64,000 bases of DNA from Candidatus Woesearchaeota archaeon (GTDB lineage Archaea > Nanobdellota > Nanobdellia > Woesearchaeales > JACJVV01). The first letter of the stretch is position 1. Each line of letters opens with the position of its first letter. The stretch lies in NCBI GenBank assembly GCA_020637495.1, contig JACJVV010000003.1, positions 156,069 through 220,068 on the forward strand. The letters are read 5' to 3'. Under the pieces are notes generated by a model. The model saw only the letters and a program-made list of their open reading frames with translations, did not search any database and was not told the DNA's origin. Shown one piece after another: positions 35,157 through 43,225 of the stretch. The translations under genes and the position numbers were made by a program.

Positions 35157-35732
35157 ATGATAAGCATTGAAGAAGCATTCATTGTACTCAAACCATTAGC
35201 CATATTCATCATGGGAATGGTCATATATTCAGTCTTCATCTTCCATTTCTATAGGTATCTGGCAAGGAAAGACATCATAAGATTAGACCTTGAGAGGTAC
35301 AATACTGCCAGCCTTTCCTGGCTCAAGAAATTCATAAGTGTAATATTCTATATAATAAAGTACATACTTTTGGTACCATTGATAATATTCTTCTGGTTCG
35401 GGATATTGACATTGTTCTTGTCTTTCCTTTCAAAGGAATCTGTAGTATCCCATATCCTGCTTGTATCTATGGCAGTCATAGGAGCAACAAGGATAGCTGC
35501 ATACTACAATGAAGCACTATCAACAGATCTTGCCAAGATGCTACCATTTGCACTGCTTGGAGTATACATTGTAGATGTCTCATTCTTCTCATTCTCTGAT
35601 TCATTGCTATTAATGTATCAGATGCCTGGGCAGGTCGAGATGATGGCATATTATCTGATTTTTGTAATTGTTCTAGAATTCTTCTTAAGAGTAGCATATT
35701 CTTTACTCAGGCTTGTAGTGAAAAAGACTTAA
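35157..35732 (+). CDS. Unrecognised multi-pass membrane protein
   Basis: A protein of 191 residues from the ATG at 35157, which is 24-34 bases after a TATA-like ATATTTAAAT; the longer GTG frame from 35109 would start upstream of the transcript. It has about five hydrophobic segments, a basic loop (YLARKDIIRLDLERYN) after the first and no recognised motif. It shares its control region with lhr and precedes the transporter gene by about 100 bases. Confidence 0.55.
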   Translation: MISIEEAFIVLKPLAIFIMGMVIYSVFIFHFYRYLARKDIIRLDLERYNTASLSWLKKFISVIFYIIKYILLVPLIIFFWFGILTLFLSFLSKESVVSHILLVSMAVIGATRIAAYYNEALSTDLAKMLPFALLGVYIVDVSFFSFSDSLLLMYQMPGQVEMMAYYLIFVIVLEFFLRVAYSLLRLVVKKT

Positions 35733-35829
35733 TCAGAAATGTTTTATCTCTTCCAAGCTTATTCTTCGAATAGGGAATAATAAGATTTAAAAACATCTCT
35801 TCTGATATGTATATCAAAAGAGGTAAATA

Positions 35830-37998
35830 ATGCCAAAGGGTAAATTCAATACAGTTTCTGGAGTTTTTGTACCAAGTGTCCTAGCTATATTTGGAGCTGT
35901 CTTGTACTATGTTGCACCAAGAGTATTAGGTGGGGTCGGACTCATAAATATGATGCTGATAATCCTAATAGCGCATCTCATCACGATCGCCACCGCTTTC
36001 TCAATATCTGCAATTGCAACAAACATATATGTCAAAGGAGGAGGATTATATTATCTTATCTCCAGAAGCTTAGGGACAGAGTTCGGAGGAAGCATGGGTA
36101 TCCAACTGTTCTTTGCACAGACAATAAGCATAGGATTCTATGCTATTGCATTCTCAAAAGCAGTTGTTGGAATCCTTAGCGCTTATGATATATTCTGGAG
36201 CTGGAAACTTATAGCAGTATGCTCCTTCATAATATTCTGGATAATTGCATTCATAGGAGCTGATTTTGTAATAAAACTGCAATATGGTATCTTAGGCGTA
36301 ATATTGGCTTCCTTCGTAAGCATATTCCTTTCCCCTAACAGGATACCTACAGCAAATGAATTCTTAGGAGTAGGTGGAGAGCATCTTGCATTCTGGGTAG
36401 CATTCGCTATGTTCTTCCCTGCTGTGACAGGGATGGATGCAGGAGTTGCCATGTCAGGAGATCTTAAGGATCCAAGAAAAAGTCTTGTCAGAGGAAGCTT
36501 CAGTGCAATACTTATCACAATGTTCCTATATCTTGCTATCGCAGTCAAGTATTTCTATTCTGCAGACCTTGCAGCATTAAGCGGCAATCTGTACATTGTC
36601 CAGACTTTCTCTGCAATCCCTTGGATGGTCATTCTTGGAGTCCTTCTCAGCACATCATCATCTGCATTAAGCTATCTTATGGCAGCACCAAGGACATTGC
36701 GAGCATTAGGAAAGGATAATATATTCGGCAAGAGATGGACATTCCTCAAAAAAGGCATAGGTCAGAGCAATGAACCAAGAATAGCTATGTTCGCTACTTT
36801 GATCATAGGCATCATAGTCATTGTAAGCGGAGACCTTTTCCTTGTATCACAAATGGTAGCTATATTCTTCCTTAATGTATATGGTTGGATAAATGGAGCA
36901 GCATTCCTTGAAAAGATATCAAAGAATCCGAGCTTCAGACCGTCATTCAATCCTCCTGCAGCATTCTCATTCATAGGCATGGTCGCTTGTTATCTTGTAA
37001 TGTACCTATTCAACCCAATAATAATGTTCATCAGCATCGCTTTGCAGCTTGTGATTTTTGGATTATTGGTAATAACTAAAACTTCAAGCAAGCTTGAAAG
37101 CGTATGGCAAGGTGTACTTTTCCAGCTATTCAGGGTGATACTCAGAAGAATGGAGGAAGCTGAAGAGAGCAAGAAGAATTGGAGACCGACAATAGTATCA
37201 TTCTGCATCAATGAGGATAATAAGAGCACAATGGCAAATCTCCTCAATTGGATAGGTGGTGGAACAGGAATTACTAATATGTATTATCTTATCCCAAGGA
37301 GCTTCAAGACATATGGAAAAGAAAGGGATGAAATAGAAAATGATATCATGGAGTATGTCAAAGACTACAAACTCAACATATATCCGAAGGTAATACTATG
37401 CAATGATTATAATGAAAGCGTCAAAGCAGTTATGCAAAGCGATACATTAGGTAACCTTCCACATAATACTGTCTTGATTGATTTTGATGAAAGATTCAAG
37501 ACAGATGAGATACTAAATACATGCGTCTCCTTGAAGAAGAATGTAGTGATCCTAAGGAACAGGGCGGGCTTCAGTGATTTCAAGACAATAGACATCTGGT
37601 GGGATGGTTCAGATAACGGAAACATGATGCTGCTTCTCAGCTATTTGATATCAAACTCCAAAAGATGGAACGAGAATTATGTAGAGATAACATTATACAA
37701 GATTGCCAGAACAAAAGAAGATGAAGAGAAATCAAAAACTGAACTTGCAAAAGTGATTGAGAATGCAAGGATAGATAATGTAAATGTAGAAGTCATAATG
37801 AATAAGAAGAAACCTGTCAAGGATTTCATTTATGAGAAATCTCACAACTCAGATCTTGTGATGATTGGTATGCCCATAACAGGTAAGAATGGAGTTGCCA
37901 CAAAAGGCTTGCATAAAGAGATAAAGAAACACACGGATAGGCTTAAGACTTCTCTTATTGTTTTCAGTTCACAGAAAGTTGATCTAAGGATCAATTGA
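35830..37998 (+). CDS. SLC12-like (cation-chloride cotransporter type) APC transporter
   Basis: A 722-residue protein. Residues about 1-430 hold roughly 12 membrane segments with the APC fold: VFVPSVLAIFGAVLYYVAPR in the first helix, KGGGLYYLISRSLG, and MSGDLKDPRKSLVRG, a hallmark of the SLC12 group. The C-terminal 290 residues are soluble and alpha/beta, like the cytosolic regulatory part of SLC12 proteins. The family moves chloride with Na+ or K+, or amino acids; the substrate here is not settled. A TATA-like AGATTTAAAAAC and a modest AGAGG site precede the ATG. Confidence 0.78.
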   Translation: MPKGKFNTVSGVFVPSVLAIFGAVLYYVAPRVLGGVGLINMMLIILIAHLITIATAFSISAIATNIYVKGGGLYYLISRSLGTEFGGSMGIQLFFAQTISIGFYAIAFSKAVVGILSAYDIFWSWKLIAVCSFIIFWIIAFIGADFVIKLQYGILGVILASFVSIFLSPNRIPTANEFLGVGGEHLAFWVAFAMFFPAVTGMDAGVAMSGDLKDPRKSLVRGSFSAILITMFLYLAIAVKYFYSADLAALSGNLYIVQTFSAIPWMVILGVLLSTSSSALSYLMAAPRTLRALGKDNIFGKRWTFLKKGIGQSNEPRIAMFATLIIGIIVIVSGDLFLVSQMVAIFFLNVYGWINGAAFLEKISKNPSFRPSFNPPAAFSFIGMVACYLVMYLFNPIIMFISIALQLVIFGLLVITKTSSKLESVWQGVLFQLFRVILRRMEEAEESKKNWRPTIVSFCINEDNKSTMANLLNWIGGGTGITNMYYLIPRSFKTYGKERDEIENDIMEYVKDYKLNIYPKVILCNDYNESVKAVMQSDTLGNLPHNTVLIDFDERFKTDEILNTCVSLKKNVVILRNRAGFSDFKTIDIWWDGSDNGNMMLLLSYLISNSKRWNENYVEITLYKIARTKEDEEKSKTELAKVIENARIDNVNVEVIMNKKKPVKDFIYEKSHNSDLVMIGMPITGKNGVATKGLHKEIKKHTDRLKTSLIVFSSQKVDLRIN

Positions 37999-38021
37999 GT
38001 GTAATTGCATCCTAAAAATAA

Positions 38022-38040
38022 ATAAATGCCCACGTCGGGA
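38022..38040 (-). repeat. External copy of tRNA-Glu exon 3
   Basis: A 19-base exact copy of 38086-38104: the last T-loop base, the 3' T-stem strand, the 3' acceptor strand, the discriminator and five downstream bases of tRNA-Glu. It lies 64 bases beyond the gene on the same strand. On its 5' side it begins exactly where exon 3 begins after intron 2. The bases between hold a GAAC-TTC-GTTC hairpin inside a TTGGG/CCCGA pairing like that of a T-arm. Confidence 0.7.
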
Positions 38041-38090
38041 TGCAGAACGAAGTTCTTATCCCAACATGGAGATTATCTAAGAAATATAAA

Positions 38091-38210
38091 TGCCCACGTC
38101 GGGACGTTCAGCAAGCATGAATCAACATGACATGCATTTGAACCCGAGTCTTTGCCTTTCTACCCTAAGTCGAGAGGGCAAAATGATTGGCCGGGCTACA
38201 CTACGCGGGC
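38091..38210 (-). tRNA. tRNA-Glu(CTC) with two introns
   Basis: The minus strand folds as a tRNA: acceptor GCCCGCG/CGTGGGC, D-arm GTGT...TCAT, anticodon stem TTGCC/GGCAA, T-stem TCGGG/CCCGA, discriminator A. The anticodon is CTC. A 13-base intron (38158-38170) lies at the canonical 37/38 site. A second 32-base intron (38105-38136) lies in the T-loop between 59 and 60; TTCA/TGAA pairing flanked by 3-base bulges AAT and CGT forms a proper bulge-helix-bulge. Removal gives a normal TTCAAAT loop and a 75-base tRNA. A TATA-like box sits at about 38236-38248. Confidence 0.88.
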
Positions 38211-38247
38211 ATTATATATGGCAAAAGTGCAGGTTTGTTTAAAATAT

Positions 38248-38985
38248 TTACCATGGTTCAACCCAGAAATGGTTGAAATATCTCATAAAACTATCTCGAA
38301 TCTCATTAGATTCCAATACAAAAGCAAATGGCTGATCCCCCCAGAGTATCTGAGCAACCTTATCTCCAAAGATAAGTATAACCATAGGGGATGATAAATT
38401 CTTCGGAAGCTGGCAATATTTGTAATAACTCTTCTTGTGCTTTTTTATGTCATGAGGCGGCAATCCCTTCAGTTTTGTGCTGCTGTCAACTAGATCATAC
38501 ATTATTACTTTCTTCTCTACCCTTCTAGCCATCCAATGGGAGAACCAATTCTTTAATTGTGTTCTCTCAACACCAGAATTGCCACCTATCCAATACTGTT
38601 TTCTATGATTAAGAGATTCTTCAAGAAGTGATTTAATCGCTTCATTGCCACGATATACTTCTGCACGGATCTCTGGCCTTGATTCGTTGAATGCTGCCAC
38701 CAGATTAGGAATCTCATCCCTCAATGATTGCAATGACCTCTCTTTCTCGATTATGTCTTCCTTTATCTTATTAGGATGAGTGCATTGGTATGTCTTGATT
38801 CCTTTCTCTATTGTATATGATACAAATCCCCTCTCTATAAGCTTGTTTAGAATATCGTAGATGTTCCTACGCTCAATCCCTGTCTTTTCCTGGATAGAAT
38901 TAAGCGATGAGCTACCCAGCACCAATAGTGCATTGTAGACACGAGACTGTCCGTCACTCAATCCTACATCCTTAAGGTCTATCAT
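38248..38985 (-). CDS. TrmB-family transcriptional regulator
   Basis: A 245-residue protein. Residues 1-75 form the TrmB winged helix (LSDGQSRVYNALLVLGSSSLNSI, RRNIYDILNKLIERG), then a coiled coil, then one PLD-like effector domain of about 130 residues with the closing FxxYFNHFW tag. Known TrmB proteins sense sugars. A perfect 18-base palindrome lies just upstream of its TATA box, so it probably controls itself and the divergent genes for the porin-like and membrane proteins. Confidence 0.82.
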   Translation of the reverse strand: MIDLKDVGLSDGQSRVYNALLVLGSSSLNSIQEKTGIERRNIYDILNKLIERGFVSYTIEKGIKTYQCTHPNKIKEDIIEKERSLQSLRDEIPNLVAAFNESRPEIRAEVYRGNEAIKSLLEESLNHRKQYWIGGNSGVERTQLKNWFSHWMARRVEKKVIMYDLVDSSTKLKGLPPHDIKKHKKSYYKYCQLPKNLSSPMVILIFGDKVAQILWGDQPFAFVLESNEIRDSFMRYFNHFWVEPW

Positions 38986-39019
38986 GATATGAGCATTATT
39001 CTTGCATATTTATATTTTA

Positions 39020-39037
39020 TGGTATTGTACAATACCA
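39020..39037. promoter_or_regulatory. Perfect palindrome TGGTATTGTACAATACCA
   Basis: An 18-base perfect palindrome between the TrmB gene (start 38985) and the gene at 39105. It abuts the minus-strand TATA-like AAATATAAATATG at 39006-39018. It is a strong candidate for the TrmB dimer site. Confidence 0.65.
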
Positions 39038-39104
39038 CAAATTATTATTAATACAGTTATGCTCCAATCAACAGGAGTCATGGCAGCAGCAGGAGGGGAA
39101 TAAT

Positions 39105-39794
39105 ATGAAAAAAGCAATTAGAATCATTGCTGCAGCACTTCTATGCTGTAAAGCAATAACTTATGGAGCGGAAATACAACCACGCATAGGAATTAATACT
39201 ACCTTAGCTACAGATTATGTTGCAAGGGATGGTTCTGTCATTGGAGAAGGTCCAATAAACCAGAATTCAGTCTCAGCAAGCATCGATAGTATAACTGCTT
39301 TCGTCTGGGATTCATATGATCTATCAGAAAATCAGGAGAAGGAGAGAGATTATGGGATAGTCTTAAGCTCAAGTGAGATTGATGGCCTAGATGGTAAATT
39401 AAGTGGAAATATAAGCTATCAAAAATGGTTATTCCCAGAAGCCCAGACTGAAGAGGACATGATAGAAATACAAGGAAGATACTCAGGAGATGTCAATGCC
39501 CAGATTACATTATCATTGCAGAATGCAGATCTTGATCTTGATAGTTTTATGGTGTATAGCTCCATCAATAAATGTATCACTATCGATAATAATTCAATAT
39601 CAGTAATACCACAGATCTCAGCATCATATTTAGATGATTTCTTTGGAGCTACAGGATTTGGGCACATAACTCCTAGCATCAGTGCAAGAGAGGATATTGC
39701 TGGCTTCACCATAGAAATAAAGATAGCATACCAAATCGGTGACCATAAACCATCACAGCAATATTATGCACTAAGCATCAGCACAAGCCTATAA
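39105..39794 (+). CDS. Secreted porin-like protein (resembles TIGR02001/TorF family)
   Basis: A 229-residue protein with a signal peptide (residues 1-22, ending ITYGA). The mature start NTTLATDYVARDGSV resembles the TSDYVFRG signature of bacterial TIGR02001 porin-like proteins, and the rest has alternating hydrophobic strands, as in a 12-strand barrel, ending YYALSISTSL. It is the first gene after the TrmB palindrome and lies 6 bases before a membrane protein gene. Finding it in an archaeon is odd; transfer from bacteria is possible. Confidence 0.5.
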   Translation: MKKAIRIIAAALLCCKAITYGAEIQPRIGINTTLATDYVARDGSVIGEGPINQNSVSASIDSITAFVWDSYDLSENQEKERDYGIVLSSSEIDGLDGKLSGNISYQKWLFPEAQTEEDMIEIQGRYSGDVNAQITLSLQNADLDLDSFMVYSSINKCITIDNNSISVIPQISASYLDDFFGATGFGHITPSISAREDIAGFTIEIKIAYQIGDHKPSQQYYALSISTSL

Positions 39795-39800
39795 TCAAAG

Positions 39801-40580
39801 ATGATAGGCATCCATTGGGGACTTATAAGAATAGTAACAAATGCTCTTTACATAGGTATGATAGCGCTGCTCCCATTCTCAATAACGGGAAGCGTAATCC
39901 TATTGTTTACACTTATAGCATTCTGGAGCAGACTTCCTGGAATTGCTATCGCGACTCCATTATGGATCTTGTACATGATTGACCTAGTGGATCTTTTCAG
40001 CATGATTGTTGCAATAAATGTAGGAGGATTTGCAGGAGCAGTGATTGCAGCATTCTGCAACCTTGTCCCTAGGATTGCAGGTATCACTCCACCATGGAGC
40101 GACGTGATAAAGGATACCATAATCCAGCCTATGATATGCCTTGTCATCCCATTCATTTATTCTTTTGTACAAGACTTAGCAGCATGCATGGTCATCTATA
40201 CATTACTCAGACAACTTGGATTCTTCATTGCAAATTTTGTCTATCCTGAGCATGGATCATTCCCTCAATTCTTGGTCATCTTTGTAAGCTATACTTCAAC
40301 ACAGACTTTCATCAACTATCTATATGGTAAATATTTTGGGGGATTCTTTGATGGATTGCTAAATTCAGGAGTGAGCTTCAATATATGGCTCCTATTATTT
40401 GCTACAGCTTGCTTAATATTTGTCAATGGTATTACAACAACAAAAATCATGAAAGTTCTGAGAAAGGTTAGGATCAAGATTAATAAAAAAGACAGGATAG
40501 GCAATAAGATAAATGAGAAGATGAATGAGGAGAGCGACGACAGATTCATCAAGATGATAAAACAGAGGATTATGGATTGA
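39801..40580 (+). CDS. TrmB-linked multi-pass membrane protein 1
   Basis: A 259-residue protein with six or so hydrophobic segments and a basic, charged tail of about 40 residues. FWSRLPGIAIATPLWILYMIDLVDLF aligns with the same region of the protein at 55567-56385 (WSRIPG..PHPFFILYQADVIDIF), and both end in an acidic-basic tail with DDRF/DDVRF. Thus the two are paralogues, each next to a TrmB regulator. They could be transporters or substrate-binding membrane subunits; no family is named. Confidence 0.6.
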   Translation: MIGIHWGLIRIVTNALYIGMIALLPFSITGSVILLFTLIAFWSRLPGIAIATPLWILYMIDLVDLFSMIVAINVGGFAGAVIAAFCNLVPRIAGITPPWSDVIKDTIIQPMICLVIPFIYSFVQDLAACMVIYTLLRQLGFFIANFVYPEHGSFPQFLVIFVSYTSTQTFINYLYGKYFGGFFDGLLNSGVSFNIWLLLFATACLIFVNGITTTKIMKVLRKVRIKINKKDRIGNKINEKMNEESDDRFIKMIKQRIMD

Positions 40581-42359
40581 TCACTTCTGCTCAAGATAAA
40601 GCTTATCAAGATAATCTATTGTAGTGATCTCATCGACAGAACGATCCTCTCGAAGATTAAGGAACCTTGGGAAGCGTAATGCGTATCCTGAGGAATATGT
40701 TTGTGATCTCTGCAACTCTTCATAGCCAATCTCTATGATAATCCTAGGTTTCACTGTCACTTCTTTTCCAGATTCTGATATTATCAAAGGAATTAGAAGC
40801 TGCGTCAGTATATTGAAAGAAGTCCCTTCCTCATCCTTCTCCTTCAGACCAGTAGAGACTTTCCCTATCTCAAGCAATACACCGTCCTCATCCATACACG
40901 CTACTGTGAAGGAAGTCAGCCAACCTGCACGTTTTCCTTCCCCATACTCTGCTTTAATTATCACAAGATCAAGCGATTCTTTCATTCCTTTGATCTTCAT
41001 GCCATAGCCTACCCTTGCTCCTGGCTTATATGGAGCATCAAGCTTCTTTGCCATGAGCCCCTCATTGCCAACTTCCAATGCCTTATCAAAGAATCTCTTC
41101 GCTGTAGAGATATCTTCAGTGATTATCTGTTCTGAGATATTGATCCTCATCTTCTTTGTAGTGATTATGTTGGTCAAAGCTTCTCTTCTCTTGGCATATG
41201 ATTCCTTTATCATCGTCTTGCCATCAAGGTAAAGTATATCGAATATGTTAAGCTCTATCGGAAGCTCTTTGACTAGCTTATCAATATCATGTTTCCTTTT
41301 GATCCTTTGTGATATGTCCTGGAAAGGGCGATACCTTCCATCTTTTCCTATGCCTACTGCTTCAGCATCCAGTATGCAGGTATCAGCTTTTATGTTCTTG
41401 TTCACAAGCTCTTGTATCTCAGGGAACTGCTCTGTCACAGTATCAAGTCTTCTTGTAAATATAGTGACATCGTTTCCATCCTTGTGTATCTGCATCCTGA
41501 AACCATCATACTTGAACTCAAAAGCACATGGTTTTCCTAGACGTTCAAACGCATCTTCAAAGTCAACTGCTTTAGGAAAAAGCATCACCTTCAGAGGTTT
41601 TCCGATTGTGAGCTTTATCTTCTCAAGATCACTTATTCCATTCTTGGCATGGTCAAATACAATACTCCAGTCATTGGCAATATCATATGCATCCTGCAGA
41701 GATACTATTATCTCTGAGCGGAAAGAATCATTGCTGGATGATTTAGACAATTGTGATGAGGAATAGTTAAGGATATTCTGCTTGAAATCATAATCAAAGC
41801 TACCAGCAAAGATCGAATAGAATATCGAATCTCTCAATGTTGAATCCCCTATACCTACTCTCATGTCCTCAAGAACTATCCGTATGATATACTTTGCTTC
41901 TTTCGGAGATGCTGATGTAAGAAGCTGATTCACAAGCTTTACTTTCCTATCATTGCTTCCTTGTCCTTCTTGCTCAGAGAGTTTTTTCAAGTTCGAATAG
42001 ACATCTTGGAGAGATATGGAATTTGTAAACAATGTTGATTGCTTCTTCTTTGACATTGCTTTCTCTGCGACAAGTCCTAGATCACCAAGCTCTTTCCACC
42101 AGCTTTCTATCTGTGATTGTGAGAGTCCTGAAGAGGAGGTTATTGACTTGATTGCCATCTTCGCTGCAAAGCCTAAATTTGTGTCATCCCAATCAGGAAA
42201 TATCCTGCCTCGAAGCATCAAGAAGATGATGGATAATACTTCTGAGTTCTCTCTCTCAAGCTCATTCTTCAAGAACTTGGCTATATGATAGGTCTTCTCC
42301 AGCCTTTTTGAGGTAGAAAAAAGCTTCTCATACAGATCAACCAGCTTTTTGTATTCCAT
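40581..42359 (-). CDS. lig: ATP-dependent DNA ligase
   Basis: A 592-residue ligase that seals nicks in replication and repair. EFKYDGFRMQIHK carries motif I with the AMP-binding Lys at about 283; ILDAEAVG is motif III, GLMAKKLDAPYKPG motif IV, and the RxxKxK-like SLDLVIIKAEYGEGKRAGW region motif V. An N-terminal helical DNA-binding domain and C-terminal OB fold complete the usual archaeal form. The length is normal. Its stop abuts the stop of the convergent membrane protein gene. Confidence 0.93.
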   Translation of the reverse strand: MEYKKLVDLYEKLFSTSKRLEKTYHIAKFLKNELERENSEVLSIIFLMLRGRIFPDWDDTNLGFAAKMAIKSITSSSGLSQSQIESWWKELGDLGLVAEKAMSKKKQSTLFTNSISLQDVYSNLKKLSEQEGQGSNDRKVKLVNQLLTSASPKEAKYIIRIVLEDMRVGIGDSTLRDSIFYSIFAGSFDYDFKQNILNYSSSQLSKSSSNDSFRSEIIVSLQDAYDIANDWSIVFDHAKNGISDLEKIKLTIGKPLKVMLFPKAVDFEDAFERLGKPCAFEFKYDGFRMQIHKDGNDVTIFTRRLDTVTEQFPEIQELVNKNIKADTCILDAEAVGIGKDGRYRPFQDISQRIKRKHDIDKLVKELPIELNIFDILYLDGKTMIKESYAKRREALTNIITTKKMRINISEQIITEDISTAKRFFDKALEVGNEGLMAKKLDAPYKPGARVGYGMKIKGMKESLDLVIIKAEYGEGKRAGWLTSFTVACMDEDGVLLEIGKVSTGLKEKDEEGTSFNILTQLLIPLIISESGKEVTVKPRIIIEIGYEELQRSQTYSSGYALRFPRFLNLREDRSVDEITTIDYLDKLYLEQK

Positions 42360-42411
42360 AGTAACTTAAGAACTGAACCATATATATGTATTTTGGGTTG
42401 AAAAGCAGTAA

Positions 42412-43215
42412 TCAGAAGTCAGGCTTCAATTCCAGTTTATTTAAGTCATGCTTATGCTCAATACCAAAAGCACTCCTAATCTTACTGTGCAACCTAGTGT
42501 CCTCATATTTCTGATCGATAAGAAATGCAGCCAGCTTCTTGAACTCTACAGTAGAGTCAGACTTATCCTTATGCAATGTTGATGGGATCGTCTTTGCAAC
42601 AGCTTCAAGCATATGTGTCTCATCTGGAATAACTGCAAGTACTTTGCTTTCGGATGCTTCCTCTATCTCATCCAAAGTCAATTCAAATTTCTTATTCCTG
42701 ACCTTGTTTAGGATCAGTCCATGAATAGGCGTCCTTTTCTTCTTCGCTGTCTTCACAGCCTTCATAGTGCAACTCAATGTAGGCCAATCAGGTGTAGTCA
42801 CAACATAAAGCTCATCGGATGCAACCATTGTAGCAAGTATCTCGTGATTAAGATTAGGTGACGAATCAAGCAATATTACATCATAGTTATCCTTGATCTC
42901 TGCCAGTTTCTTCTTCAACCTTGCATGGTCCTTCCCTTTATGCTCTCCCATCAATGCGCCTGGAAGGATGTCAACATTGTGTGTCGTTGTGTGGATGGCT
43001 TTTGTTATATGGGCCTTGTTAGAGAAAACGTCATGCAGTGTCTTTTCAGGGTTGACTATACCATAGTGCAACGCAAGATTAGGAGCTGAGAAGTTTGCAT
43101 CAACGATCAGAACTTTCTTATCGAAATGATTAGCCAAGGTAGCCCCTAAAGCAGCAGTTGTAGTAGTCTTTCCTACTCCACCTTTCAATGCAATTATACC
43201 GATAGTCTTAGCCAT
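42412..43215 (-). CDS. MinD/ParA-family ATPase
   Basis: A 267-residue P-loop ATPase. ALKGGVGKTTTTAALG is the deviant Walker A motif with the signature first Lys, VDANFSAPN is the A' motif and DVILLDSSPNLNHE the Walker B region. The C-terminus lacks an obvious amphipathic membrane helix of classical MinD, although a basic-acidic tail is present. It is 10 bases downstream of the giant surface-protein gene and probably made with it, which suggests a role in placing or clustering that protein; this is inference. Confidence 0.83.
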   Translation of the reverse strand: MAKTIGIIALKGGVGKTTTTAALGATLANHFDKKVLIVDANFSAPNLALHYGIVNPEKTLHDVFSNKAHITKAIHTTTHNVDILPGALMGEHKGKDHARLKKKLAEIKDNYDVILLDSSPNLNHEILATMVASDELYVVTTPDWPTLSCTMKAVKTAKKKRTPIHGLILNKVRNKKFELTLDEIEEASESKVLAVIPDETHMLEAVAKTIPSTLHKDKSDSTVEFKKLAAFLIDQKYEDTRLHSKIRSAFGIEHKHDLNKLELKPDF

Positions 43216-43225
43216 AATTCATCCC

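Noticed and set aside
38022..38104. Integration (att) scar of a large mobile element at tRNA-Glu
   Set aside because: The two copies are only 64 bases apart with no integrase or element between; a small-scale duplication fits better, although an old excised element cannot be ruled out.
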